Shown here: positions 1 to 7,189 of the stretch, piece after piece
Layout of the letters: each line of letters starts with the position of its first letter
How positions within the stretch are numbered: position 1 is the first letter of the stretch
Source of the DNA: Candidatus Pacearchaeota archaeon
Lineage (GTDB): Archaea; Nanobdellota; Nanobdellia; Pacearchaeales; GW2011-AR1
DNA: 35,042 nucleotides
NCBI GenBank assembly: GCA_018303785.1
Contig: JAGVXM010000040.1
Location: 1 to 35,042, forward strand
Direction of reading: 5' to 3'
The notes under the pieces: model-generated
Seen by the model: the letters and a program-made list of their open reading frames with translations, nothing else
Told to the model about the DNA's origin: nothing
Databases searched by the model: none
Position numbers and translations under genes: made by a program

Positions 1-255
1 TATTATTTTGAAAGTTCTGCCGAATCATGTCCACTTGATTGTGAACTGTCCCAGAACTTTTTCTGACGCTATGCTGATGCAGATAATTAAGGGATTGTCA
101 TCGTACATTCTCTTTTGATTATGTCCAGCGTTACGAAAAAGATATCCGAAAGGACATTTTTGGAATGATGGATATTTTTGTAAGGATGTGGAAGTGATTT
201 TGAAAGAGCGTTGAGGTATGTTGAGAATCAAGAAAGGCATCATGGTCTAGCATAA
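1..255 (+). pseudogene. tnpA: Broken IS200-type TnpA (HUH/Y1) transposase, 3' part
   Basis: Reading from base 2, the frame gives the IS200 TnpA signature N-H-V-H-L, the HUH metal-binding motif of single-strand Y1 transposases. An in-frame TGA at 116-118 replaces the Arg codon (CGA) present in the sister copy near 8.8 kb. A one-base deletion around 185-195 then shifts the frame before the conserved end (stop at 253-255). At the point where the sister copy has a 16-base deletion this copy is intact, so the two decayed independently. The protein cannot be functional. Confidence 0.8.
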
Positions 256-273
256 AATGAAATGACGCCGTCC

Positions 274-307
274 TCCACCGCAGTGGATTTTTTGCCACAG
301 CAAAAAA
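274..307 (+). repeat. IS200-like right-end hairpins
   Basis: Two adjacent stem-loops occur: TCCAC/GTGGA around loop CGCA (274-287), and TTTTTTGC/GCAAAAAA around loop CACA (288-307). The same pair is present at about 8960-8991. Subterminal hairpins of this kind are what IS200/IS605 transposases recognise at element ends. Confidence 0.65.
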
Positions 308-378
308 CCTTTAGGGGACGGAGGATGTCACATATTTAAATGATGGAGGGATTGTATTAACATCACACTTCACCCGTT

Positions 379-406
379 CAATAAAATTCTAAAATGAAAG
401 GAAAAT
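379..406 (+). repeat. 28-bp direct repeat, copy 1 (leader of first DUF2283-like gene)
   Basis: This 28-bp stretch covers the leader and first codons of the first DUF2283-like gene. It recurs exactly at 853-880 before the third gene of the array, which shows that gene 3 arose by duplicating gene 1 together with its leader. Confidence 0.85.
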
Positions 407-618
407 TAAGCATTCATTATGACGAAGAAGGAGACTATTTAGAGATATTTATAAAAACTAACAGGCCAACTTATGGGGAAGATTTTGTCTCAGGAGTTAC
501 TATTTTCAAAGATGAAGAAACTGATGAAATTATTGGAGTTGGAATACTCAATTTTAAAAAAATGGCTGGAGATTTAGATGAGCTAAATCTCCCGTTTGAA
601 ATTAATTTTCATATGTAA
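394..618 (+). CDS. DUF2283-like small protein, array member 1
   Basis: This 74-residue acidic protein has the DUF2283 pattern: an N-terminal Y-D-E-E-G-D-Y-L-E-I segment, then a beta strand with G-V-T-I-F and a second half I-I-G-V-G-I-L-N-F. DUF2283 proteins are small, of unknown function, common in archaea and cyanobacteria, and often found beside toxin-like small genes. It is the first of three tandem paralogues, 9 bases before the next. No clear TATA box sits 25 bases upstream, so the transcript may start further up or inside the preceding IS remnant. The family call is fairly secure and the role is unknown. Confidence 0.75.
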   Translation: MKGKLSIHYDEEGDYLEIFIKTNRPTYGEDFVSGVTIFKDEETDEIIGVGILNFKKMAGDLDELNLPFEINFHM

Positions 619-627
619 TTATATTTA

Positions 628-858
628 ATGAAAAATCAATTGCAAATCTATTATGATATTGAAGAAGATATCCTTGAAATAAAATTAGGCGAGCATGATG
701 AAGCGTATTATGATGAAATTGAAGATGATGTTTTTGAAGGGCATGTTGAAAAAACTGGAGAATTAGCCGGATATAAAATATTTAATTTCAAAAAACGCGG
801 CGGTATGAAGAATATAACTATCCAACTTCCTGCTCATGTGAATATCTCTACTCAATAA
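628..858 (+). CDS. DUF2283-like small protein, array member 2
   Basis: This 76-residue paralogue of its neighbours keeps the Y-Y-D-I-E-E-D-I-L-E-I start and the G-Y-K-I-F-N-F-K-K tail but is clearly diverged and even more acidic in the middle. The spacing of 9 bases after member 1 and 22 before member 3 suggests co-transcription. The sequence shows no enzymatic motif; a small beta-sheet fold is the usual expectation for DUF2283. It may be an antitoxin-like or regulatory protein, but nothing here proves that. Confidence 0.75.
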   Translation: MKNQLQIYYDIEEDILEIKLGEHDEAYYDEIEDDVFEGHVEKTGELAGYKIFNFKKRGGMKNITIQLPAHVNISTQ

Positions 859-880
859 AATTCTAAAATGAAAGGAAAAT
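853..880 (+). repeat. 28-bp direct repeat, copy 2 (leader of third DUF2283-like gene)
   Basis: This is an exact match to 379-406. In copy 1 it runs straight into the reading frame from ATG 394. In copy 2 an extra base follows the repeat, so the equivalent ATG (868) hits a stop after nine codons and translation must begin at the internal ATG 881. Confidence 0.85.
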
Positions 881-1096
881 ATGAATATTTATTATGACGA
901 AGAAGGAGATTTTCTAGAAATCTCTAAAGGAGATATTTCTAATTGTTATTTTGATAATTTAGGAGAGGGTATTTTCCAAATTGTTGACAAATCTACTAAA
1001 GAAATAAAAGGAATAGCCATTCATAGTTTTAAAAATAGAACTAAAAATTTAGATGAAATCAAATTAAAATTGCCATTCAAATTTAATTTTTCATAA
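881..1096 (+). CDS. DUF2283-like small protein, array member 3 (relocated start)
   Basis: This 71-residue DUF2283-like protein has Y-Y-D-E-E-G-D-F-L-E-I near the start and G-I-A-I-H-S-F-K late. Its DNA and leader are nearest to member 1, so it is a recent duplicate. A one-base insertion just after the duplicated start codon put the old ATG (868) out of frame. The gene now starts at ATG 881, with the old AAAGGAAAA codons serving as an apparent ribosome-binding site. The rest of the frame is intact, suggesting it is still under selection or the change is recent. Confidence 0.75.
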   Translation: MNIYYDEEGDFLEISKGDISNCYFDNLGEGIFQIVDKSTKEIKGIAIHSFKNRTKNLDEIKLKLPFKFNFS

Positions 1097-1115
1097 TGGT
1101 AGAAACATTATAAGT

Positions 1116-1202
1116 TCACATTCCTATTGATTTTACCATTACTTCTTTATCCAATTTATCGAGAAATTCTTGAGCTCTAATTGAAAGCTCTACAGAATAC
1201 AT
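1116..1202 (-). pseudogene. Truncated RelE/ParE-type toxin
   Basis: Twenty-eight codons remain, starting M-Y-S-V-E-L-S-I-R-A-Q-E-F-L-D-K-L, the typical first strand and helix of the RelE/ParE toxin fold (usually 85-95 residues). The frame stops at TGA 1116-1118, before the core sheet and catalytic C-terminus, so it is inactive. Its ATG overlaps the stop codon of the antitoxin fragment upstream (TAATG), the standard toxin-antitoxin arrangement. Confidence 0.7.
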
Positions 1203-1299
1203 TATAATCTCCTTGTTTTTCCTTTTTTCAAATCGTCTTCAGCTTTAGCTAACGAATGAATATCATCTTGAGTTAAAGTTATGTTCATTTCTTCAAACC
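1202..1299 (-). pseudogene. C-terminal fragment of an antitoxin
   Basis: On the minus strand an open frame enters from the hairpin at 1298-1317 and ends at TAA 1202-1204. It reads W-F-E-E-M-N-I-T-L-T then an acidic-basic helix ending K-G-K-T-R-R-L, the usual toxin-binding tail of RelB/Phd-like antitoxins. The N-terminal DNA-binding part is gone, cut exactly at the hairpin, so an insertion or deletion at that element destroyed the module. Confidence 0.6.
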
Positions 1300-1317
1300 A
1301 CTGCCTAAAGGCAGTGG
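1298..1317. repeat. CCAC-N4-TAAA-N4'-GTGG hairpin
   Basis: A perfect 8-bp stem (CCACTGCC / GGCAGTGG) closes a TAAA loop. It stands exactly between the truncated antitoxin and the DUF1428 fragment, and it has the same outer arms and loop as the two hairpins at 34841-34862 and 34911-34932 while the inner four pairs differ compensatorily. It is probably the end of an IS200/IS605-type or derived element. Confidence 0.65.
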
Positions 1318-1342
1318 ACGATTCTTTCCAGAATCATCGTGA

Positions 1343-1534
1343 AATTCCTGCCCCAAAAAATCTAATGATAACATAAAAAGATTTTTTGGTATTGTCTATA
1401 AAAATAGAAAACATCGCGATGCAGTGAATAAGAAAGTTATGAGCGACCCTTTTGTTAAAAAATACGACGGAAAACTAATGCCTTTTTATATGAAGCGCAT
1501 GACCTATGGCGGTTTCGACGTTATTGTTGAATAA
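1343..1534 (+). pseudogene. C-terminal fragment of a DUF1428 protein
   Basis: The frame running to TAA 1532-1534 contains F-F-G-I-V-Y-K-N-R-K-H-R-D-A-V-N, then V-M-S-D-P, and ends M-K-R-M-T-Y-G-G-F-D-V-I-V-E. That series is the hallmark of the second half of DUF1428 proteins (about 115 residues, ferredoxin-like fold). The first half is absent and there is no plausible start; the frame is closed by a stop at 1340-1342. It is a remnant left beside the hairpin at 1298-1317. Confidence 0.7.
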
Positions 1535-1553
1535 TTCTTGTATCACCATAAAA

Positions 1554-1582
1554 TTTATATATTAAGTAAGATACATCTTACT
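1554..1582 (+). promoter_or_regulatory. TATA box and operator of the AbrB-RelE operon
   Basis: TTTATATA (1554-1561) is centred 25.5 bases before ATG 1583, so the mRNA should be leaderless. Between box and start lies the inverted repeat AGTAAGAT-AC-ATCTTACT (1565-1582). Binding there would block transcription start, the classic autoregulation of a toxin-antitoxin operon. Its core TAAGAT-N2-ATCTTA is repeated at the AbrB-MazF operon (11778-11791). Confidence 0.75.
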
Positions 1583-1852
1583 ATGGTACAAATTGATACA
1601 ACGAAAATAAGTTCAAAAGGACAGATTGTTATACCGGCGAGTATGCGAGGTGATTTTAAAGAAGGAGATACTTTGCTCATCATTAAAGATAACCATACTT
1701 TATTATTGAAAAAAGCTGATGATTTGGACGAAGCATTTAAAGAAGATATTGAATTCGCCAAGAGAACTGAAGAAGCGTATAAAAGACATGAGCGAGGAGA
1801 ATTCAGAAAAATGTCTGCTGATAAGTTTCTTGAAGAACTTGAGAAATGGTAG
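1583..1852 (+). CDS. AbrB/SpoVT-type antitoxin (RelE partner)
   Basis: This 89-residue protein begins with a swapped-hairpin AbrB DNA-binding domain: T-K-I-S-S-K-G-Q-I-V-I-P-A-S-M-R, G-D-T-L-L-I-I and L-L-L-K-K-A over residues 1-48. An acidic/basic helical tail follows that would wrap the toxin. ATG 1583 is chosen over an ATG 45 bases upstream because it lies 25 bases after a TATA box and directly after the operator. The end overlaps the toxin gene by 7 bases, so the two are translationally coupled. The antitoxin is expected to neutralise the RelE-like protein and repress its own promoter. Confidence 0.85.
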   Translation: MVQIDTTKISSKGQIVIPASMRGDFKEGDTLLIIKDNHTLLLKKADDLDEAFKEDIEFAKRTEEAYKRHERGEFRKMSADKFLEELEKW

Positions 1853-2094
1853 AGGTAATATTTGACGAACATTTTCAAAAAACTATTTCTAAAATAAAAG
1901 ATAATAATGTGCAAAAAACTATTAAAAACAAAATTAAAAAAATAATTGAAAATCCCGAAATTGGAAAACCTATGAGAAATGTTAGAAAAGGTACGCGTGA
2001 AGTATATGCAGGAAGTTTTAGAATTTCATATGCATATTACAAAGGTAAAGATACTATTGAGTTTCTCGAGTTTTATCATAAAGATGAACAGTAA
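1846..2094 (+). CDS. RelE/ParE-family toxin
   Basis: This 82-residue basic protein has the RelE-fold pattern: strand V-E-V-I-F-D-E-H-F-Q, two Lys-rich helices, then K-P-M-R-N-V-R-K-G-T-R-E-V-Y, F-R-I-S-Y-A-Y and a final strand I-E-F-L-E-F-Y-H-K. RelE members usually cleave mRNA at the ribosome, while ParE members attack gyrase; the basic, Arg-rich core and C-terminal Tyr-His fit RelE better. Full family length suggests an intact toxin. It overlaps the antitoxin gene by 7 bases. It is convergent with the CorA-like gene, 40 bases away. Confidence 0.85.
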   Translation: MVEVIFDEHFQKTISKIKDNNVQKTIKNKIKKIIENPEIGKPMRNVRKGTREVYAGSFRISYAYYKGKDTIEFLEFYHKDEQ

Positions 2095-2134
2095 TTATTA
2101 GCGATGATCTAATTTTGAGATATCACAAATAAAA

Positions 2135-2971
2135 TTACTTGAACCCTAATTTCTTCCAATAAAATAATCCAAGAAGAACAGATAAAACCGTCGTAGAAAA
2201 TAAAGTTATAATAAGGAACGTAACATGTTCTTCGAAATAAGCATTGGACAATGCAGGAATACCAAAAATAGCGCCGACAGTTCCAGGAACATTAACAACA
2301 ATACTAACAATAGTCAAAAATGTCATAATAACCGTAAGCTTCTTCATTGTATCATTTAACTCGCGATTCGACCTCATTTCAGATTTTGTTCGCAAAGAGG
2401 CAATTCGATAAACGTGACTTCTACATCGTTCAAGCCAATAACGCGCTTCCGTCGTGAAAAGATCATACTCAAATGAAACTAAAGAAAAATTAAACCATTT
2501 GATATCTTCTTCTTTTAATTCGATGATTATTTGGAACAATCCTTCCATTCGGTCAGTTAATTTTCGCAAAATTCTTCCAGTATCTTCAATAGAATCTAAA
2601 ACAGGATCCATCTCAAGTGTGTTCATAACCTCTCGAATACGAACAAATTCATGCGAATAATTTTTTAAAACCGCGCGCAGCAACATGAAAATACTAATAG
2701 TGCTCCGCCCAAATTTTTTATTCATTATTCGCTCATATTTTTTATCAATCTCTTTGCCATTTCCAGACGAGAACATAAGAATTTTATCATCTGCCATGAA
2801 AATAAGATTATGGCCCTGATGTCCATACGATGGAATGTTTATCACAGCAAAATCACTGTGGCTGTCAATAAACGGCGTATCAATAGCAAGAATCTGGTTA
2901 ATATCGACTTCTTTTTTCAATCGAGAAATCTCCTCTTTAAGTTCCTCAATATTCTCAATATTTTTTATCAT
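2135..2971 (-). CDS. CorA-like membrane ion transporter without the GMN motif
   Basis: This 278-residue protein has the CorA plan: an N-terminal alpha/beta soluble domain (about 1-90), long charged helices (about 95-210), and two C-terminal membrane helices (about 213-240 and 250-272). CorA/Mrs2 Mg2+ channels carry Y-G-M-N at the end of the first membrane helix. Here the position reads F-G-I-P (236-239), so the ion filter is altered and the substrate is uncertain (Mg, Zn, Ni or efflux). ATG 2971 is preferred to 3037 because TTTATAAA (2993-3000) lies 25 bases upstream, giving a leaderless mRNA. It diverges from the flippase-like gene. Confidence 0.7.
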   Translation of the reverse strand: MIKNIENIEELKEEISRLKKEVDINQILAIDTPFIDSHSDFAVINIPSYGHQGHNLIFMADDKILMFSSGNGKEIDKKYERIMNKKFGRSTISIFMLLRAVLKNYSHEFVRIREVMNTLEMDPVLDSIEDTGRILRKLTDRMEGLFQIIIELKEEDIKWFNFSLVSFEYDLFTTEARYWLERCRSHVYRIASLRTKSEMRSNRELNDTMKKLTVIMTFLTIVSIVVNVPGTVGAIFGIPALSNAYFEEHVTFLIITLFSTTVLSVLLGLFYWKKLGFK

Positions 2972-2992
2972 GTTAGATTTACCTTTTATCCA

Positions 2993-3000
2993 TTTATAAA
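2993..3000 (-). promoter_or_regulatory. TATA box of the CorA-like gene
   Basis: TTTATAAA on the minus strand is centred 25.5 bases from ATG 2971. It decides the start codon, since the upstream in-frame ATG (3037) would lie before the promoter. Confidence 0.6.
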
Positions 3001-3046
3001 TTTTTAGAGTAAATATATTTTTAATATACAGAAACATAATTCTATT

Positions 3047-3979
3047 ATGAAAAAGTTTTACAAAAGAATTATTTCTATTCTTGTCTTGATTGTGCTGACA
3101 ACTTTGGCTTATCTATATCTCAAAAATAATATAGAAACGTTCAGATCACTGAAAATTGTTTCTCCTATATTGTTGCTATTATTAATAGCCCTATTTTTGT
3201 CAACTTATATTTTAATTGCTTATTTAACAAGAATGATTCTAAAAACAATGAAAATATCTATATCTAATCGCGAATCATTCATGTTATCGATAGTTACTGG
3301 CTTTTACAATCTTATTACACCATTAAGAGGGGGTTTAGCAGCCAGAGCCTTATATCTTAAGAAAAATCACCAATTCTCCTATACTGATTTCATTTCTTCG
3401 GTTGCCGCAAGTTACGTAATAATTTTCTTGGTAGCAAGTGTTACAGGATTAAGTACAGCTTTACTAATTTTCATAAAAAAACAAATAATCAATTGGATTT
3501 TAGTCACTATCTTTTTTATTGTATTTTTGGCGATGATGTCTATCATTCTTTTTTCAAAAAAATTAAAAGAATCAAAATATTTTCTAATCAACAAAATAAT
3601 AATGATATCTAATAGCTGGAACATTATAAGAAAAAAGCCGCGAATAATTATTGCAGTGAGTTTGATTGCAATTACCCAATTGCTTATTTCTGCTCTTATG
3701 CTCAAATTACAATTCAGCGTATTTGGTTTCCACATTTCTTTTGTTGAAGCTTTATTTATTAGCTCAATTGGATCTCTCAGTTTGTTAATCTCTATAACGC
3801 CGGCAGGTTTAGGAATTAATGAAGCAATAACTGTGTTTTCTGCATTAACTCTGGGCATTTCCCCAGCACAAAGTTTGTCAGCAGCTTTACTGGGAAGAGC
3901 AGCTCAAATAATTATATTATTTATTCTTGGCCCAATATTTTCTTTCATTCTTTTTAGAATAAAATCTCCAATGAAATAG
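3047..3979 (+). CDS. Flippase-like integral membrane protein (UPF0104/LPG-synthase TM domain)
   Basis: This 310-residue protein is almost wholly hydrophobic with about eight membrane helices. The conserved blocks N-L-I-T-P-L-R-G-G (about residue 90) and S-I-T-P-A-G-L-G-I-N-E-A (about 255) mark the lysylphosphatidylglycerol-synthase transmembrane family (PF03706-like), which in archaea includes AglD and AglR-type proteins tied to lipid-linked glycan handling. The soluble synthase domain of MprF is absent, so membrane transport or flipping of a polyprenyl-linked sugar is more likely than lipid aminoacylation. It stands at the head of an envelope gene run with glycosyltransferase-like and surface proteins behind it. 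Confidence 0.75.
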   Translation: MKKFYKRIISILVLIVLTTLAYLYLKNNIETFRSLKIVSPILLLLLIALFLSTYILIAYLTRMILKTMKISISNRESFMLSIVTGFYNLITPLRGGLAARALYLKKNHQFSYTDFISSVAASYVIIFLVASVTGLSTALLIFIKKQIINWILVTIFFIVFLAMMSIILFSKKLKESKYFLINKIIMISNSWNIIRKKPRIIIAVSLIAITQLLISALMLKLQFSVFGFHISFVEALFISSIGSLSLLISITPAGLGINEAITVFSALTLGISPAQSLSAALLGRAAQIIILFILGPIFSFILFRIKSPMK

Positions 3980-4024
3980 TACAATACACAAATGCCTTTA
4001 AACTCGCGGTATATGTAAAAAATA

Positions 4025-5617
4025 ATGATACGGAAAGTTGTGCAGAGTAGTTTCTTCCAACTGCTTTTCGTTTATACCTTTATTGTTCTAATTATTTCTA
4101 TGAATCTTATATACAGATACAGTTTTCATCTAGAAGTGTTAGCGCTTTTTCTCGGCGTCATAAGTTTTTTCATTATTAACTCTTTAGAAACAAAACAAAC
4201 AGATAAATACATTCATTATTTCTTCATAATATTTTCATTCGTTCTCATTATTTTCTTCAGGCTTGTTCCTTACATTAACAATTCCATTCCGATAGGATAT
4301 GATGCCGGAATTTACAAATATATAATTGAACATGGAACCAATTACGATCAATGGATTCTCCAAGGAACTGAACCCGGATTTTTATATTTCATGACCTTTC
4401 TTTCTTTCTTTTTATCTTCAGAATTCATCTTAATCTGGTTATTTACCGCTTTTTCTGTACTGTTAGGATATGCAATCTACATGACGACCAAAATTTATTT
4501 CGACGATTTTACCGCGATAATAGCACTATTAATTTATTCCTTATCCTCCGTTCAATTTCTAACATTTAGTTATTTGTATTACAAGAATATAACAGCCTTA
4601 TCCACAGTATTATTTTCCCTCTGTTTCTTGAAAAAATTTGAAACTAATCCAAAAAAAATTAATTTTATTTTGTTCATCTTAATGGCTATTTTGACAGGGA
4701 TATTGCATCGCCCAACATTTTACATTTTCGGATTAAGTTATTTTTTCTATGTATTCATAGCACCATTTTCAAAAAAAGATTACTATTATAATTTTGCTAA
4801 ATTAATCGTATATATTTGCGCTGGAATTCTTATCCTTTTTTTTACCATCATCTTTTACCTAGGAAAATTTAGCCCGGCAATTCTTGTCATGTTTGATCCT
4901 GTTTTAAATGCATTTTTTCAACCCGGCGAGGCTCCCGGAACTTTCATAAATTTTTTCACTTATCAATTTGCAACACTCGCATATCTACCATTTGCATTCA
5001 TAGGATTATTCTGGCTACTTAAAAATAAAAAAATAAATGTAATTTTCCTTTGGACTCTAATCGTACTCATAATAGTGTATTTCAAATTTTTCTTTTTCAA
5101 TCGTTTCATAATCCATCTGGATATAATGCTTATAATAGTTGCTTCAGTTGGATTTTCGCTGGTTATTAGCCAAAAAAGAAATGTTGGCTTTTTTATTCTT
5201 ACTATCATGCTGATGTCTTCATTTATTGTAATATATAATGAATCCTCCAAGGCAGCGCCAATTGTTTCAGAGCGGGAAATTGAGGCAATATCTTATTTGC
5301 AAAATACAGAAGCAAATGCGTATGTTATTGCTACCTCATCATTATACTCTCCAGTAGTTTTAGGGTACAGCCAGAGAAAAACTATTGCTCCAGGTCTTTT
5401 TGACGATAACAAACACTCAAGAGAGCAATGGATAGAATTCTGGAAGACCAATAATCTAACGTATATAAAACAATTCATGAATGCTTATAAAACCAACAAT
5501 AATCCACTATACGTGTTTATTGGAGAAAAACAAAAAGACAACATAGCGCAGTTCAAACCGTGCTTTGATCTCGTGTTCAATAAAAATAACAACAAAATTT
5601 ACAAATACAAATGTTAA
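4025..5617 (+). CDS. Multi-spanning GT-C-like glycosyltransferase
   Basis: This 530-residue protein has about eleven to thirteen membrane helices and a soluble C-terminal domain of about 110 residues. The first large loop contains I-G-Y-D-A-G-I-Y-K, an acidic motif at the place where GT-C enzymes (PMT/ArnT/AglB-like) bind the metal or phosphate of a polyprenyl-phosphate sugar. Tyr/Phe-rich helices and the loop R-P-T-F-Y-I-F also fit that fold. It probably transfers a sugar from a lipid carrier to an envelope glycan or protein on the outer face. A TATA-like CTTTAAAC lies about 25 bases before ATG 4025. The next gene follows after 9 bases. The exact donor and acceptor cannot be read from sequence. 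Confidence 0.65.
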   Translation: MIRKVVQSSFFQLLFVYTFIVLIISMNLIYRYSFHLEVLALFLGVISFFIINSLETKQTDKYIHYFFIIFSFVLIIFFRLVPYINNSIPIGYDAGIYKYIIEHGTNYDQWILQGTEPGFLYFMTFLSFFLSSEFILIWLFTAFSVLLGYAIYMTTKIYFDDFTAIIALLIYSLSSVQFLTFSYLYYKNITALSTVLFSLCFLKKFETNPKKINFILFILMAILTGILHRPTFYIFGLSYFFYVFIAPFSKKDYYYNFAKLIVYICAGILILFFTIIFYLGKFSPAILVMFDPVLNAFFQPGEAPGTFINFFTYQFATLAYLPFAFIGLFWLLKNKKINVIFLWTLIVLIIVYFKFFFFNRFIIHLDIMLIIVASVGFSLVISQKRNVGFFILTIMLMSSFIVIYNESSKAAPIVSEREIEAISYLQNTEANAYVIATSSLYSPVVLGYSQRKTIAPGLFDDNKHSREQWIEFWKTNNLTYIKQFMNAYKTNNNPLYVFIGEKQKDNIAQFKPCFDLVFNKNNNKIYKYKC

Positions 5618-5626
5618 AGAGGAAAA

Positions 5627-7189
5627 ATGGGATGGTATACCGAGCAGTACAAAAAGGGGCATAAAAAAGAAATTAATTCTATAAAAGAAGCTGTATCAAA
5701 TCCATTTGCCGAACAAAAAAAAGTTTTCGAAAGTCCAGACCAAATTTTCAAAGAAGTTCGGTTACACATGCGCAACGAAAGAAAAATTAAAATATTCAAA
5801 ATTATTATAATTCTAATACCGATAATTCTAATATCTTTTATTTTATACAGCAATTTATTTGCCAACCATATTTTTAATTATTTTTATGATATCGGGGAGA
5901 ATGAAAAATATCTTTCACCTGAATCAAGAATATCCTCGCCAATTCAGGAAGAAATAGGATATCGCAATCTCACCGCGAGCCTCGTTTATTTTTCAGTACT
6001 AATTCCCAGAAACGCAGAGACGATCACGGTACAAACAAAATTTAAACCCAACTTTCCAGAAGATTATGTTTTTATTTTAGGCGCAAAAGACAGGGAAGAC
6101 TGGCATTACAAATGGAATCAAGTGTATAACCCATCATTGAATAATTTATCTCAGTTCGAACGCATTGACAAAGTATATCTGATCAACAAAAATCTCTACT
6201 TAGTTCCATATGACGAATTAAAATACGAAAGAAACGTAATCGTTGCCTCAGATAACTATTATACTCTATTGCCGAACATAATAACAGAGTATACGAAAAA
6301 AAATACGTCAATAAATCATTCATTGCGCGGAGGACATATTTTTTATATCTATACCGAGGAAGATCTTGAAATTACTATAAAAAAACAGGACATAAATTGG
6401 TATCCAGGTGAGGATGTTCTGGAAATTTTAGTGTACGATGCAAATGAAAATATTAAGGGAAATTTCACGATAGAAGATGATGGCATTTCTGAAGTGAGCA
6501 AAATTCCAGCACCAATTCAGGAAAAAACATACACTATTAAAAATCTTGAAAAAGGAGTATATAAACTGCAGCTTTCAAATTTTGACGGTCTGATCCGATA
6601 TATAGAAGTTAATACAAATAAAATAGTTTCAACAAAATTATTTTTAGCAGACAATCCTATTTACTCAGTTAACGAATCCAATGTAACTTTATTTTTTGAT
6701 ACTCAGCGTCCAACTAGAATCTCGATGAGAACCTGGCATTACCAAGGACTCCAAAATATTTCTATTAATAACCAATCAGTTCCGATTAAGCATTTAGTCA
6801 ATGCAACTTATTATAACGCTACTTCAGGAAGGTATGTCATTATAAGCTATGAGAATGATATAATTTTAGAATCTACCCGTTATTTTTCTTTTACAGAAGA
6901 AAGTTTATTTGAACCATTTAAGCAAACCCTTATTTCAATAAAAAATGATCTGGAATGGATGACGAGCAACGTTGATTACTTAGTCACGAATTATAAAAGG
7001 CCGAAAGAAGATAACGGCTGGCTAACAGCCGAAACAAATTTTAATATAAAAGAAGATAATATTTTTATAAAAGATAATAAAATAAATTTTGTGTACAACG
7101 TTCCGCATTTGTCGAATCCAGAATATGCGAATTACAGCATTCCTGTAGACTGGATAAATATAACTGTTTACAAAAAAGGCCTACTATGA
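5627..7189 (+). CDS. Single-pass anchored surface protein, function unknown
   Basis: This 520-residue protein has a charged cytoplasmic N-terminus (about 1-47), one membrane helix (about 48-72, Ile/Leu-rich) and a long outside part. The outside part is rich in Asn-X-Ser/Thr sequons, as expected of an archaeal N-glycosylated surface protein, and looks beta-rich (for example K-G-V-Y-K-L-Q-L-S-N near 300, typical of Ig-like modules). I do not recognise a named family. It starts 9 bases after the glycosyltransferase gene and overlaps the next by ATGA, so it is in one operon with membrane glycan genes. It may be a scaffold or acceptor of that pathway. Confidence 0.6.
   Translation: MGWYTEQYKKGHKKEINSIKEAVSNPFAEQKKVFESPDQIFKEVRLHMRNERKIKIFKIIIILIPIILISFILYSNLFANHIFNYFYDIGENEKYLSPESRISSPIQEEIGYRNLTASLVYFSVLIPRNAETITVQTKFKPNFPEDYVFILGAKDREDWHYKWNQVYNPSLNNLSQFERIDKVYLINKNLYLVPYDELKYERNVIVASDNYYTLLPNIITEYTKKNTSINHSLRGGHIFYIYTEEDLEITIKKQDINWYPGEDVLEILVYDANENIKGNFTIEDDGISEVSKIPAPIQEKTYTIKNLEKGVYKLQLSNFDGLIRYIEVNTNKIVSTKLFLADNPIYSVNESNVTLFFDTQRPTRISMRTWHYQGLQNISINNQSVPIKHLVNATYYNATSGRYVIISYENDIILESTRYFSFTEESLFEPFKQTLISIKNDLEWMTSNVDYLVTNYKRPKEDNGWLTAETNFNIKEDNIFIKDNKINFVYNVPHLSNPEYANYSIPVDWINITVYKKGLL

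Larger units (their letters stand above)
1..333 (+). mobile_element. Truncated IS200-like insertion sequence (right part)
   Basis: This is the right-hand part of an IS200/IS605-type element cut by the window edge. It is closely similar to the fuller copy at about 8349-9016: both carry the same transposase tail, then the same right-end segment with two small hairpins, and similarity stops at GATGTCACAT (ending at 333 here and 9016 there). The left end lies outside the window. Both copies have broken transposase genes, so mobilisation would need an enzyme encoded elsewhere. Confidence 0.8.

Noticed and set aside
1555-1914. Long minus-strand frame opposite the AbrB-RelE operon
   Set aside because: It is a shadow of two well-supported plus-strand genes with a clear promoter and operator.
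3412-3858. 148-codon minus-strand frame opposite the flippase-like gene
   Set aside because: The plus-strand membrane protein explains the base composition; the opposite frame has no recognisable motif or promoter.
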